From Oceanisphaera avium (GTDB lineage: Bacteria; Pseudomonadota; Gammaproteobacteria; Enterobacterales; Aeromonadaceae): a DNA stretch of 64,000 nucleotides. The notes below the pieces were generated by a model that was not told the origin of the DNA, ran no database searches, and saw nothing but the letters and a program-made list of their open reading frames with translations. Numbering within the stretch: the stretch's first letter is position 1; every line of letters starts with the position of its first letter. Below, piece after piece: positions 9,658 through 18,142 of the stretch. The stretch covers positions 2,374,501 to 2,438,500 of the forward strand of contig NZ_CP021376.1 of NCBI RefSeq assembly GCF_002157875.1. The letters run 5' to 3'. Both the position numbers and the translations under genes were made by a program.

Positions 9658-10374
9658 ATGGGCAGAGCCTACGAAAACCGCAAAGACTCCATCTCCAAAA
9701 CCGCCAATGCCAAGAGCAAAATTTATAGCAAATATGGCCGAGAAATTTACGTGGTGGCTAAGTCTGGTGGTGCCGATCCCGATGGCAACTTAAGCTTGCG
9801 CGGGTTAATCGATCGGGCGAAAAAAGATCAGGTGCCGGCTCACGTTATTGAAAAAGCGCTACAAAAAGCCACCAGTGGTGCCGGCGAAGACTTTTCACCC
9901 GCCCGCTACGAAGGCTTTGGCCCGGGCAACTGCTTAGTAATCGTTGACTGCTTAACCGATAATCCTAACCGTACTATTGGTGATGTGCGGGTGTGCTTTA
10001 ACAAGGTTAAGGCCAAAATCGGCACCTCGGGCACCGTGGGTCATATGTTTGATCATTGCGCCATTTTAGCTTTTGCCGGTGATGACGAAGACGCCATTTT
10101 AGAAGTGCTAATGAACGCCGATGTCGACGTAACCGACGTAGAATGTGAAGAGGGCATGATCACCGTTTTTGCGCCGCAAACCGAATACTTTAAAACCAAG
10201 CAAGCGCTTAGCGAAGCCTTCCCCGATATCGACTTCGAAGTAGACAGCATTCAATATCTGCCCCAAACCACAGTCGAACTTAATGGTGAAGATGTGGCCC
10301 TTATGGAGCGGTTCCTTGATTTGCTTACCGACGTTGACGACGTACAAAACGTGTATCACAACGCGCAATTTTAA
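9658..10374 (+). CDS. yeeN: YebC/PmpR-family protein, YeeN subtype
   Basis: The 238-residue protein matches the YebC/TACO1 family: [14 protein letters not shown] near the N-terminus, [43 protein letters not shown], and the C-terminal [11 protein letters not shown]. The N-terminus MGRAYENRK and the length are those of the YeeN branch rather than YebC proper. YebC-type proteins are reported to act as DNA-binding regulators or, more recently, as ribosome-associated factors easing translation of proline-rich stretches. Which applies here is not visible. The frame is open from 9622; I start at 9658 where the family sequence begins. Confidence 0.85.
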   Translation: MGRAYENRKDSISKTANAKSKIYSKYGREIYVVAKSGGADPDGNLSLRGLIDRAKKDQVPAHVIEKALQKATSGAGEDFSPARYEGFGPGNCLVIVDCLTDNPNRTIGDVRVCFNKVKAKIGTSGTVGHMFDHCAILAFAGDDEDAILEVLMNADVDVTDVECEEGMITVFAPQTEYFKTKQALSEAFPDIDFEVDSIQYLPQTTVELNGEDVALMERFLDLLTDVDDVQNVYHNAQF

Positions 10375-10405
10375 TAACCTCCATTTAAACTGCGCCTCTA
10401 AAATA

Positions 10406-10431
10406 AGCCCTCTGTAGTGAGGGCTTTTTTT
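10406..10431 (+). terminator. Rho-independent terminator after the YebC-family gene
   Basis: Stem AGCCCTC at 10406-10412 with complement GAGGGCT at 10419-10425, a 6-base loop and a run of seven T. Confidence 0.88.
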
Positions 10432-10598
10432 ATAATATTAACCATAGCCGTACTTATGACGGGTGTTTAACGCACTGGCAAGCAGCTCGTTAAAATATAA
10501 TAATTTATATAGGTATTAAGTTAAGTAACTGAAAAAGCTGGTTTTTTAAGTTAAGCTAGCTTCTTCGCTAAGCCACTTAACAAGGAGAGATAAATAAC

Positions 10599-11081
10599 AT
10601 GTCAGATTTAGATTTTATTAAAACTACTATCGAGCTTGCGCGTGACAACGTAGTGCGTGGCGGCCAACCTTTTGGTGCGCTGTTAGTACGTGACGGTGTG
10701 GTATTAGCGGATGGCGTTAATGAAAGCGATATCGACCATGACTGCACCGCTCATGCGGAAATTCAGGCGATTCGTAATGCTGGTAAGCTGCATAAAACCA
10801 GCTCGTTTGCTGGCAGTACTATGTACGCCAGCGGCAAGCCTTGTGCCATGTGCATGGCGGCCATGATCCAAGCCGGTGTGTCTAAGTTAGTGTATTGTGC
10901 CGATGACGATGTGGGCGAAGTTTTTGGTTGGTCTACCGAGTATTTATATCAGCGCCTGCAGCGCGACTTTGGTAGCCAAGGCATCGAGACCACGCACCTG
11001 CCACTAGATGAGAAAACGCAAATATTTGAGCAATACCAAGCTAAGTTTGGCAAAGGCAGCAACGAGCAAATGAAAGGTTAA
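10599..11081 (+). CDS. Nucleoside/guanine deaminase family protein (copy 1)
   Basis: This is a 160-residue member of the cytidine-deaminase-like fold with the zinc signature HAEIQAIR (His and catalytic Glu, near 52-55) and PCAMCMAAM (two Cys near 83-86). The sequence resembles stand-alone guanine/nucleoside deaminases more than TadA, which normally has a different C-terminal helix and RNA-binding residues. The predicted reaction is hydrolytic deamination of a purine or pyrimidine base in the cytoplasm. A homologue with the same motifs lies at 60472-60930. It is preceded by a good ribosome site (AAGGAGAG) and stands alone, followed by a repeat block. Confidence 0.8.
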   Translation: MSDLDFIKTTIELARDNVVRGGQPFGALLVRDGVVLADGVNESDIDHDCTAHAEIQAIRNAGKLHKTSSFAGSTMYASGKPCAMCMAAMIQAGVSKLVYCADDDVGEVFGWSTEYLYQRLQRDFGSQGIETTHLPLDEKTQIFEQYQAKFGKGSNEQMKG

Positions 11082-11088
11082 AATCATA

Positions 11089-11290
11089 GCGCCAAGCTAA
11101 ACAAAAGACGGTGTTTATGGGTAAGTCGCCATCCTGATACCGGGTCGTGGCCCGGCATGACGAAGCTTCAGGATCTCGCTTTAGATCTTAGGGACTAAAA
11201 CCTATTTGCCACGGAAGGCACGGAAAAGTGAAGGAAAAATAGGGATCAAATCTGGCAAAGCTAAAACTAGGATAAAAGCCTTAATGGGTT
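11089..11290 (+). repeat. Dispersed intergenic repeat, unit A
   Basis: This degenerate unit starts with CCAAGCTAAACAAA, runs through a hairpin-forming ATCCTGATACCGGG block and TTCAGGATCTCGCTTTAGAT, and ends with TTGCCACGGAAGGCACGGAA and a purine-rich tail ATCAAATCTG. Units B, C and D repeat the same order of modules. There is no open reading frame or transposase; it looks like a non-autonomous intergenic element. Confidence 0.75.
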
Positions 11291-11308
11291 AAGAGCAGCG
11301 CCGAGCGC

Positions 11309-11480
11309 CCAGCACCAAGCTAAACAAAGAGCGGGTTTATGTTTATGCCGTCATCCTGACGCACGTCAGGATCTCGCTTTAGATGCTAGTGACTAAGAGC
11401 TATTTGCCACGGAAGAACACGCAATCCACCAAAAAATAGAGATCAAATCTGAAAAAACTAAGCAAAATAAATCTTCAAGG
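11309..11480 (+). repeat. Dispersed intergenic repeat, unit B
   Basis: This has the same module order as unit A: CCAAGCTAAACAAA, ATCCTGAC with its own complement GTCAGGAT forming a hairpin at about 11353-11372, ATCTCGCTTTAGAT, TTGCCACGGAAG, GAGATCAAATCTG. Unit A starts 220 bases earlier, so the two are nearly head-to-tail. Confidence 0.75.
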
Positions 11481-11592
11481 GGTAACAGTTAAACACCCAG
11501 CATACACGCGGCGAGCCCTTACCATAAAAGGTCTTAGTCACTTGTCGATCTTATCTTGGCTTAATTTTTCTGTGGATTCCGTGGCGAAAAGT
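11402..11592. mobile_element. MITE-like element with imperfect inverted ends
   Basis: The sequence at about 11403-11437 (GCCACGGAAG, then AATCCACCAAAAAA) is imperfectly complementary to 11563-11591 (TTTTTCTGTGGATTCCGTGGC). This gives inverted ends of roughly 25-30 bases around a 120-base core with no gene. The right end lies immediately before the first in-frame GTG of the racemase-like gene. A compact hairpin made of the same end sequences occurs at 39104-39155. I infer a miniature inverted-repeat element, but no target duplication was identified. Confidence 0.4.
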
Positions 11593-11594
11593 CT

Positions 11595-12290
11595 GTGGTT
11601 TTTAACGCTCATCTTGAGGAACTCACCATTAAACACCTGATCTTGATTAACCCTAACGGTAATAGCGACGCCACAGCCATCATGGTGGAGCAGGCACAAA
11701 CCGTGCTTGGCTTAGGCGTGCGCGTGATGGGTAAAACCAATACTCAAGCGCCAAATTTATTGGCCACGCCTGCCGATATGCAGCTGGCCAAGCAGGGCGT
11801 ATTAGCGCTGGGTCTAGAGGCGGCTCAAGCGCTAACAGGACGAGAGAAAAGCAGCGCTATTATCATTGCTGCCTTTAGTGACCCAGGCTTACTAGAGCTG
11901 CGCACTCAAGTGTCGATTCCGGTATTGGGGATTGGCGAGGCGGTGTTTCTTGAAGCAGCGGCAAATCATAAACGCTTTAGTATCGTCACTATTACGCCAG
12001 ATCCTGAGTTACTCGCTTCATTTTGCACGCGAGTAGCCGAACTCGGGTTAGGTGCTCAGTATTGCGGTGCTCGTGTCACTCAAGGCAATGCACAAACGCT
12101 ACTCGTTAGCCCTCAATTATTAGATGCCGCCTTAAGTAGCACCATAACTAAGTCTATCCATGACGGCGCCCAAGCGATTATTCTCGGCGGTGGCCCCTTA
12201 TCTGCCTCGGCTGACCGACTACAACCGCAATTTGATATTCCCTTACTCAATCCGGTGGCAGCCGCCGCGCGAGCCGCGTTTAAAGACTAG
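11595..12290 (+). CDS. Asp/Glu-racemase superfamily protein (allantoin/hydantoin racemase-like)
   Basis: The protein has up to 231 residues with the superfamily opening LILINPNGNSDATAIM, a central IIAAFSDPGLLELR and GIGEAVFLEA. It ends with the second half-site GAQAIILGGGPLSASADRL. The usual catalytic Cys pair is not clear: AAFSDP and LGGGPL occupy the positions where Cys is common, so activity is uncertain. The start is also uncertain. The frame opens at GTG 11595 inside repeat sequence, without a ribosome site. A strong GAGGA precedes an in-frame ATT at 11628, which is exactly where the family N-terminus (MKHLILINPN-like) would begin. Flanked by repeat blocks on both sides. Confidence 0.7.
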   Translation: MVFNAHLEELTIKHLILINPNGNSDATAIMVEQAQTVLGLGVRVMGKTNTQAPNLLATPADMQLAKQGVLALGLEAAQALTGREKSSAIIIAAFSDPGLLELRTQVSIPVLGIGEAVFLEAAANHKRFSIVTITPDPELLASFCTRVAELGLGAQYCGARVTQGNAQTLLVSPQLLDAALSSTITKSIHDGAQAIILGGGPLSASADRLQPQFDIPLLNPVAAAARAAFKD

Positions 12291-12329
12291 CGCTGTAGGT
12301 AGGTACGTGCTTTAGCCGTAAAATGGTGC

Positions 12330-12495
12330 GCGGCATCATCCTGATACCGGGTCGTAGCTCGGCAGGACGAAGTTTCAGGGGCTGGCTTTGGATTTTAGTG
12401 ATTCCAACCTATTTGCCACGGAAGACACGGAAAAATGAAGGAAAAATAATGATCAGATCTGAAAGGCATAAAGCCAAGATATAAGCATTATGGAT
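12330..12495 (+). repeat. Dispersed intergenic repeat, unit C
   Basis: This carries CATCCTGATACCGGGTCGT, TTGCCACGGAAGACACGGAA and a tail GATCAGATCTGAAAG, in the same order as unit A. It directly follows the racemase-like gene. Confidence 0.7.
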
Positions 12496-12504
12496 AAGGG
12501 AAAA

Positions 12505-12810
12505 GCTCAATAAGTAGCGGTGTTTATCTTTATTACCGTCCTCCTGAACTCGTTTCAGGATCTCGTATTTTGCTCTTTAAGGGTAAGAGCACTGTTGCGG
12601 CGTTACTTGTGAATAGCTGAATAAACGGCCTACCCCTTCGACTCGCTATAAATACTTCCATGTAGGCTCCGCCGCGCCATCCTTGGCGCAGACGGTCGGC
12701 TAGCAGATCCCTTTATCCAGCTTTAGGCAGCAAAGCCGCTGGTGAGTATTGCCTTTTAAGCCGTCATCCTAACGAACGTCAGTAGCTGCTCTTGATTATT
12801 AAGTAGTGGG
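12505..12810 (+). repeat. Dispersed intergenic repeat remnants, units D and E
   Basis: Unit D (about 12505-12580) has GCGGTGTTTATC, a hairpin CCTGAA/TTCAGG and GGATCTCG. Unit E (about 12761-12795) keeps only GCCGTCATCCT and a decayed hairpin. Between them is about 180 bases of intergenic sequence in which I see no gene. No promoter or RNA could be recognised up to the helicase start at 12971. Confidence 0.55.
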
Positions 12811-12970
12811 TTTTGTAGGCGAAGTGATGCGCAGCAGGTTTTGATGTATAGGTTCTATCCGTGTCGGCGATTAGTTTAAGGTATTGTGTCGCCAATCAAC
12901 TATAAGCAAATCATTGCTTGGTAACATAGCTTGCATTAATCGGAGTCGAACAAGCCCAAGGATAAAGTTG

Positions 12971-13156
12971 ATGCAGCAAATTGGTATTTACGAACAGCTG
13001 ATCACACAGCTCGTTGCTTCACGTTTAAACCGCGATAAATTTTATGTGGGTGAACGGATCTTAGAAACGGCTGAAGCATCGATTTGGTTATCGCGCTTTT
13101 TGAGCGATGTTTTAGAGCACGCCGTCGACTCTATCCCCATGAAGGTAACCGCTTAG
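12971..13156 (+). pseudogene. N-terminal segment of the DEAH helicase, separated by a frameshift
   Basis: From the ATG at 12971 (ribosome site AAGGA) this frame encodes MQQIGIYEQLITQLVA, then FYVGERILETAEAS and LSRFLSDVLEHAVDSIP, and stops at a TAG at 13154-13156. The N-termini of DUF3427 helicases read like this and continue into ...LEQQIELCNxLI. Here that continuation (EGNRLELQIELANQL) is found in the frame of the next feature. One missing C in the CCCC run at 13135-13138 explains the break. It is either a true mutation or a sequencing error; base calling in a four-base run makes error possible. Confidence 0.75.
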
Positions 13157-16113
13157 AGCTACAAATTGAGCTAGCTAACCAGCTGTTGCTATGGCTAAAA
13201 AACAAGCTTAATGATCCCGACTTTTTTGAAGAAAACCTGCTAGATAATCAAGGTAAAATTCTTACCGCCTTGTATGAGTTAGACAATCCAGTGGCAGCAG
13301 ATCTTAAAAAATATGTGGCGGATATTTTTCCGCTAACGGGCTTAACCCAAAGCGAGCTGTTCTGCGGTAGCAACGCGGGTTTGTCATTAGAAACTGAGCT
13401 AAAGCGAGAAATACTGTCGTCCGATAAGATCTACTGGCTGGTGTCGTTTATTAAGTGGACTGGCATTCGTATCTTTCGTAAAGAGCTGGAAGAGTTTACC
13501 CGCAGCGGCCGCCAGCTTAAGGTGATTACCACTTCGTATATGGGCGCCACCGATGCCAAAGCGGTAGAGTTTTTAGCCAGCTTGCCTAATACCGAAGTTA
13601 AGCTGAGCTACAACACGCAGCGTGAGCGGCTGCATGCTAAGAGTTATCTGTTTTTGCGTGATACGGGTTTTCATACCGGCTATATTGGCTCTTCAAATTT
13701 ATCCCATTCAGCTCTAACCAGCGGTTTAGAGTGGAACCTCAAAATCACTTCCCAAGAAATTCCGCACATTATTGAAAAATCGCTGAGCACCTTTGAAACC
13801 TATTGGGCTTCAAATGACTTTGAAACGTTTGATGGTAATACTGAAAGTAAAGCTAAGCTCACTACTGCGTTGCGCGAAGCGCGGGGCAGCTATGCTCCTA
13901 CCAATGCCTATTTTTTCGACTTAACCCCCTTTCCTCATCAGCAGGAAATCTTAGAACAACTAGCCGTTGAGCGTGATTTACATCAGCGCTTCAAAAACCT
14001 AGTGGTGGCGGCTACCGGCACCGGTAAAACCTTAATTTCAGCTTTCGACTTTGCCCGATTCTTGCGTAATAAGCCGGACGCCACATTTCTGTTTGTGGCT
14101 CATCGCCAAGAAATTCTGCAGCAAGCCCAAGCTTCCTATCGGGGGGTGTTACGCAGTGGTAACTTTGGTGAGCTATGGGTGGACGGTTCAAAACCGGAGC
14201 ACTATCGTCAGTTGTTCGCTTCTATTCAAACGCTTAATAATCAGCTCAAAGAGCTGTCGTTATCCGCAGATTATTACGATTACCTAGTGATCGATGAAGT
14301 GCATCATATAGCGGCCAGCAGTTATCGCGCCGTACTGGAGTATTTCACGCCGCAAATTTTATTGGGCCTGACGGCAACGCCGGAGCGCCACGATGGCAGC
14401 GATATATTAGCTGACTTTGGTGGTGTGATTGCAGCAGAAATTCGTTTGCCAGAAGCTATTAATCGCCGTCATTTATGTCCGTTCCAATATTTTGCAGTAG
14501 ATGATGATACAGATCTGCGCAGCATTCCGTGGAGCCGTGGTCGTTATGATATTGCTGAGCTGACGAACTTATACACTCACAACCATGCTCGGCTGAATAA
14601 GATAGTGCAGAGCCTACAAGAAATCGTCACCGATATCGGTAGCATCAAGGCGTTGGCGTTTTGTGTCAGCCGCGCCCATGCAGATTTTATGTGTCAGCAG
14701 TTTTTGCTCAAAGGTATCAACAGCGACATCTTAACCAGCGATAACAGTGCTGAGCGCCATCTTAAGCAGCAAGCATTGCGCTCTGGCCAAATTAACGTGT
14801 TATTTGTGGTGGATATCTTCAACGAAGGCGTCGATATCCCAGAAGTGGACACACTATTGTTCTTGCGGCCCACCGAAAGCTTGACCATTTTTCTACAACA
14901 ATTAGGCCGAGGCTTGCGCCTGTCCGACGGCAAAGAGTGCTGCACAGTATTAGATTTTGTTGGTAACTCACGGCCAGAATATGACTTTGCCAATAAATTT
15001 AGATCCTTAGTTGGTAAAACCAATCGCGCCATTAGCGATGAGATAAAACAAGGTTTTCCCCACGCACCCTTAGGCTGTCGCATCGAGCTATCGAAGCGCA
15101 CCCAAGAAATGGTGTTGAGCAACATCCGACAAGCGACGGTAAACTTAACGCGTTTGCTCGGCCTGATCCGTCAGTTTCCCTCTCATTCGGACTTGCCATT
15201 AACGCTATCGAATTTTTTAAAAATTAATCCAAACTTAACGCTGGAAGATATTTATAAAAGAGGCAGCTGGACTCGCTTAGTTGCCCAAGCGAAGGCCAGC
15301 GAGGGACAAGAAGAATTTGATGAGGTCGTACTCAAAGCATACGAGCGCGCGATTAGAACTCGGCTCTTGAGCTGTGATTGTTTTAGCTATCTGCAGTTTT
15401 TACGTGGCTTAGCAGCGAATGACTTCGCCTTAACCGAGCCCATGGACGAGCGCCATGCTGTGATGTGTCATTATGACTTTTGGCAAAAAACCGGTGTAGA
15501 GTTGGGCTTTAAAACGTTGGCACAAAGCCTTAACGCACTTGATCACCCCGCGCTAAAAATTGAATTGTTAGAGCTACTCGATGTGCTGATTAATCGTATT
15601 CACCGCGAACAATTCGATTTGCAGCAACTTCCTTTAAATCCATTAAAAGGGCATGCCCGCTATACCCGAGAGCAAGTTTTAGCTGGCTTTGGCGTGACCA
15701 GATTCGAGTATCAAAAGCCGGCGCGAGAAGGGGTATTGATGATTGCGGAGCAAAATATTGAACTGTTATTTGTGACGCTCAATAAAAATGAAAAGCAGTT
15801 TTCCCCCACCACTATGTATCATGACTACGCCATTAATGAGCAGCTGTTTCACTGGCAATCCCAAAATAGCGCACGGCCCGATCATGGTAAGGGGCTAAGT
15901 TATATTGAGCATAAAGAGACTGGCAAACGACTATTCCTATTTGTGCGCGAGCAGAGTAAAGATGAATACGGCGCTACCATGGGTTTTATAAACTTTGGCG
16001 AAGTGGAATATATTTCTCATATCGGCAGCCAGCCGATGAACATTACTTGGCGGCTTCACTCAGTCATGCCAGCTTTTATGTGGCAGCAAGCCGCTAAATT
16101 AGCAGTGGGGTAA
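13084..16113 (+). CDS. PLD-nuclease / DEAD-DEAH box helicase with C-terminal DUF3427
   Basis: This is the long open frame of a superfamily 2 helicase. In order it has a phospholipase-D-like nuclease domain (LHAKSYLFL and GSSNLSHSAL, near residues 185-210); Walker A ATGTGKT near 306; the DEVH box in VIDEVHHIAA near 405; TATPERHD near 435; helicase motif VI QLGRGLRLSD near 605; and a C-terminal DUF3427 domain (YHDYAINEQLFHWQSQNS and FVREQSKDEYGATMGF). Such COG3886-COG1061 fusions are frequent in defence or accessory islands, but no specific system is proven. The first roughly 20 residues of this frame (up to LYPHEGN) are probably not native; the true N-terminus is in another frame (12971-13156). 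Convergent with hipBA. Confidence 0.85.
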   Translation: MVIALFERCFRARRRLYPHEGNRLELQIELANQLLLWLKNKLNDPDFFEENLLDNQGKILTALYELDNPVAADLKKYVADIFPLTGLTQSELFCGSNAGLSLETELKREILSSDKIYWLVSFIKWTGIRIFRKELEEFTRSGRQLKVITTSYMGATDAKAVEFLASLPNTEVKLSYNTQRERLHAKSYLFLRDTGFHTGYIGSSNLSHSALTSGLEWNLKITSQEIPHIIEKSLSTFETYWASNDFETFDGNTESKAKLTTALREARGSYAPTNAYFFDLTPFPHQQEILEQLAVERDLHQRFKNLVVAATGTGKTLISAFDFARFLRNKPDATFLFVAHRQEILQQAQASYRGVLRSGNFGELWVDGSKPEHYRQLFASIQTLNNQLKELSLSADYYDYLVIDEVHHIAASSYRAVLEYFTPQILLGLTATPERHDGSDILADFGGVIAAEIRLPEAINRRHLCPFQYFAVDDDTDLRSIPWSRGRYDIAELTNLYTHNHARLNKIVQSLQEIVTDIGSIKALAFCVSRAHADFMCQQFLLKGINSDILTSDNSAERHLKQQALRSGQINVLFVVDIFNEGVDIPEVDTLLFLRPTESLTIFLQQLGRGLRLSDGKECCTVLDFVGNSRPEYDFANKFRSLVGKTNRAISDEIKQGFPHAPLGCRIELSKRTQEMVLSNIRQATVNLTRLLGLIRQFPSHSDLPLTLSNFLKINPNLTLEDIYKRGSWTRLVAQAKASEGQEEFDEVVLKAYERAIRTRLLSCDCFSYLQFLRGLAANDFALTEPMDERHAVMCHYDFWQKTGVELGFKTLAQSLNALDHPALKIELLELLDVLINRIHREQFDLQQLPLNPLKGHARYTREQVLAGFGVTRFEYQKPAREGVLMIAEQNIELLFVTLNKNEKQFSPTTMYHDYAINEQLFHWQSQNSARPDHGKGLSYIEHKETGKRLFLFVREQSKDEYGATMGFINFGEVEYISHIGSQPMNITWRLHSVMPAFMWQQAAKLAVG

Positions 16114-16193
16114 GTGGTGAGCATTCAACCTAAGCCAAAAACTAATCAGCACCAATAAGTCGGCTAGCCTAGATCGCCATCACAGCTAAATTT

Positions 16194-17459
16194 TTAGGCT
16201 GTAAGCAGCTTGATATTCTCGTTAATGCGGCCCTGAATGAGTTGCAGCGTGTCTTTCGTTATTTGATTGCCAAACAAGCTCTGCGCTTTATGGCTAAAGC
16301 CTTCTGCTACAGCGCAGTATCGGTCAATAATATTTTCCGCCACACTGGGTGATAAGTCTGCTTCTTTAACGCCGAGCGAGACCATGATTTTGCGATTAAT
16401 ATTCAGCGCCTCGCCCATGATATCCATCTGATGGTAGCCGCCAGGGCCTTCGCAAAAGGTAACATCGTAGGCTGGGGCTAGCTGCCACTGACCCTTGGCT
16501 GACATTATATAAGCAAAGTTTTTAGGGTGGTCATCACGGTTATTGAATACCACATTAAACACCGCTCGTTCAAACGCGCTGGTTTTTTCGCGAACATCAT
16601 TGGTGCATATTTGTGTCGCCCGTAAAAAATTTGCATAGTCTAATGCGCCCAGAGACTGGTAATTAGCACCGGTAAAGGCAGCAAGGCTCTGCATAGGCAC
16701 GCGCAGACCCTTTAGCCGATCAAAGCGTTTAGTGGCAAACGCAGCCTGACCATTTGGTAAGTTGAAATGCAATGTGTCGGGAGTGCTAATGCTGCACTCG
16801 CGTAGACACTGAGAATAGACAGCTTCAATCGCACAAACTTCAGGATGCTCTGCTTGAGCGGGAAATTTAATTAGCCAAGCTTCTGAATTCGCAGTTTCAG
16901 CCGTGCTAAAAATACCCGTTTCAGGGTTTCGATAGAGCAATACCTTGGGCCGAGCGCCTTGTGGTGAGCCGCCGATTAGCATGAGCTGCTGTAAAAACTC
17001 TCCGCCTTCACCATTCAATACCGTTTGTACGTCTTGCGCTATTTTTTCAAGAGTGATTTCTTCAGGCGTCGCCGTATCCACCAACGATACGGGCCTAAAC
17101 GACATGGCGCCCATGGCCTTATCACCAATATAACCTAGCCGCAGTAAAGGGCTGATGCGAGCGGGATTAAGGCCATTACGCTTAAACAAACGATCCATCA
17201 GCAGCATTCCCCAGCCATCGGGTAAGGCATCATAAACGGGGCCCGGTAACCCTAGCTGATGTGCGGGGAAATCTTTACGTAACTTAGTCTCGCTTAGCGG
17301 TAGCAGATAAGACGATAACTCAACGCCTTTACTTAAGGCCTCATCGCTGTACTCAAACAAGATCAAAGGGCGACCCGTTAGTGTGGTCGATGAAGCTAGC
17401 GTGCCCCAATGCCAGCATTCTCCCCAGCCTTCGTAATAAACGTGTATTTTTTCAGGCAT
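16194..17459 (-). CDS. hipA: HipA-family serine/threonine kinase toxin
   Basis: The 421-residue protein has the HipA N-terminal subdomain (GTLASSTTLTGRPLILFEYSDEAL region, PLSETKLR) and kinase core: a glycine-rich GGSPQGARPKVLL loop near 168-180, WLIKFPA with the ATP lysine, FATKRFDR near 245, the catalytic loop NNRDDHPKNF near 310-320, and LAPAYDVTF as the DFG-equivalent. HipA toxins phosphorylate aminoacyl-tRNA synthetases or other targets and cause growth arrest when not neutralised. The start ATG at 17459 is one base after the hipB stop, with a perfect AGGAGG inside the end of hipB. The catalytic residues look intact, so the kinase is probably active. Confidence 0.9.
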   Translation of the reverse strand: MPEKIHVYYEGWGECWHWGTLASSTTLTGRPLILFEYSDEALSKGVELSSYLLPLSETKLRKDFPAHQLGLPGPVYDALPDGWGMLLMDRLFKRNGLNPARISPLLRLGYIGDKAMGAMSFRPVSLVDTATPEEITLEKIAQDVQTVLNGEGGEFLQQLMLIGGSPQGARPKVLLYRNPETGIFSTAETANSEAWLIKFPAQAEHPEVCAIEAVYSQCLRECSISTPDTLHFNLPNGQAAFATKRFDRLKGLRVPMQSLAAFTGANYQSLGALDYANFLRATQICTNDVREKTSAFERAVFNVVFNNRDDHPKNFAYIMSAKGQWQLAPAYDVTFCEGPGGYHQMDIMGEALNINRKIMVSLGVKEADLSPSVAENIIDRYCAVAEGFSHKAQSLFGNQITKDTLQLIQGRINENIKLLTA

Positions 17460-17460
17460 G

Positions 17461-17766
17461 TTAGGATTTCCTCCTAGCGCGATAGCGCTTGTTGCTTTCT
17501 TCATAGCGCCGTAGATCATCCAAGCTGTCGAGTTTTGGTTGGAAGAGCGCTTCTAGCTCTTTAACTCGCCCTAATACCATGGCGATGCGGACTAGGGTTT
17601 CGAAGCTAGTATTCTGACCATTTTCTAAGTTAGACAAGGTGTTAACACCCACTCCGGCACGCGCCGCCAGCTCTGCCTGAGTCATCTGCAGGGCAAGGCG
17701 TTCTTTGCGCAAGCGCTGACAAAGCAACTCGACCACCTCGCTGGGTTTAGTGAAGTTTAAATCCAT
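17461..17766 (-). CDS. hipB: HipB-type XRE antitoxin/regulator
   Basis: The 101-residue protein has a helix-turn-helix of the XRE class (residues about 18-70: LRKERLALQMTQAELAARAGVGVNTLSNLENGQNTSFETLVRI read in pieces) and a basic C-terminal tail (RYRARRKS). It precedes hipA by one base on the same strand, the normal antitoxin-first order, and should bind HipA and repress the operon promoter. The region directly upstream contains the 40-bp tandem repeats, possibly relevant to autoregulation. Confidence 0.9.
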   Translation of the reverse strand: MDLNFTKPSEVVELLCQRLRKERLALQMTQAELAARAGVGVNTLSNLENGQNTSFETLVRIAMVLGRVKELEALFQPKLDSLDDLRRYEESNKRYRARRKS

Positions 17767-18142
17767 TAAATTGTACCTTAAGTGGGCATTATCGACTTAA
17801 CACTCACTATTATAGGTTTTAATTGTAAGGTCTGCCATCGGATAAGGTATTTGCCAGTAAGTGGTGAGGTGCAAGCAAGGCAACCAGTACCGACGCTAAT
17901 AAACGCAGCCTTTCAAGCAAAGAATTACAAACCTAAGTTGGCAGTTACGTTTTGGCGCTCACGCTTACAAGTCGTGATTAGTAGTTACGTTTTGGCGCTC
18001 ACGCTTACAAACCGTGATTGGCAGTTACGTTTTGCTGAACACACTTACCAATCGGATTCACGCTTATCCGCCTTGTCAGAGAGCCTTGTTTAACACTGTG
18101 AGGCGATTGCAGCATTACTAATAAGAGTTTTGCGCACAAAAA
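17767..18142. other. Intergenic region upstream of hipBA
   Basis: 376 bases without a convincing gene. The right half is a three-copy 40-bp tandem repeat. An open frame at 17782-18093 crosses the repeat, but 40 is not a multiple of 3, so each copy is read differently and the frame is not credible as coding sequence. The hipBA promoter must lie here. Confidence 0.6.
17941..18060 (+). repeat. 40-bp tandem repeat, three copies
   Basis: The units start at 17941, 17981 and 18021. Each reads G(C/T)AGTTACGTTTTGGCGCTC, then ACGCTTACAA and a (T/C)CGTGATT core. The third unit is diverged from its middle. The first two differ at only a few positions. The spacing is exactly 40 bases, close to four helical turns. 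Confidence 0.9.

Noticed and set aside
17941..18060. CRISPR array or integron attC sites
   Set aside because: The 40-base units are contiguous with no unique spacers, and the inverse-core and core sites of attC elements are absent.
17782..18093. 103-codon open frame upstream of hipBA
   Set aside because: It runs through 40-bp repeats that are not a multiple of three, so repeated DNA gives unrelated peptide segments; there is no ribosome site.
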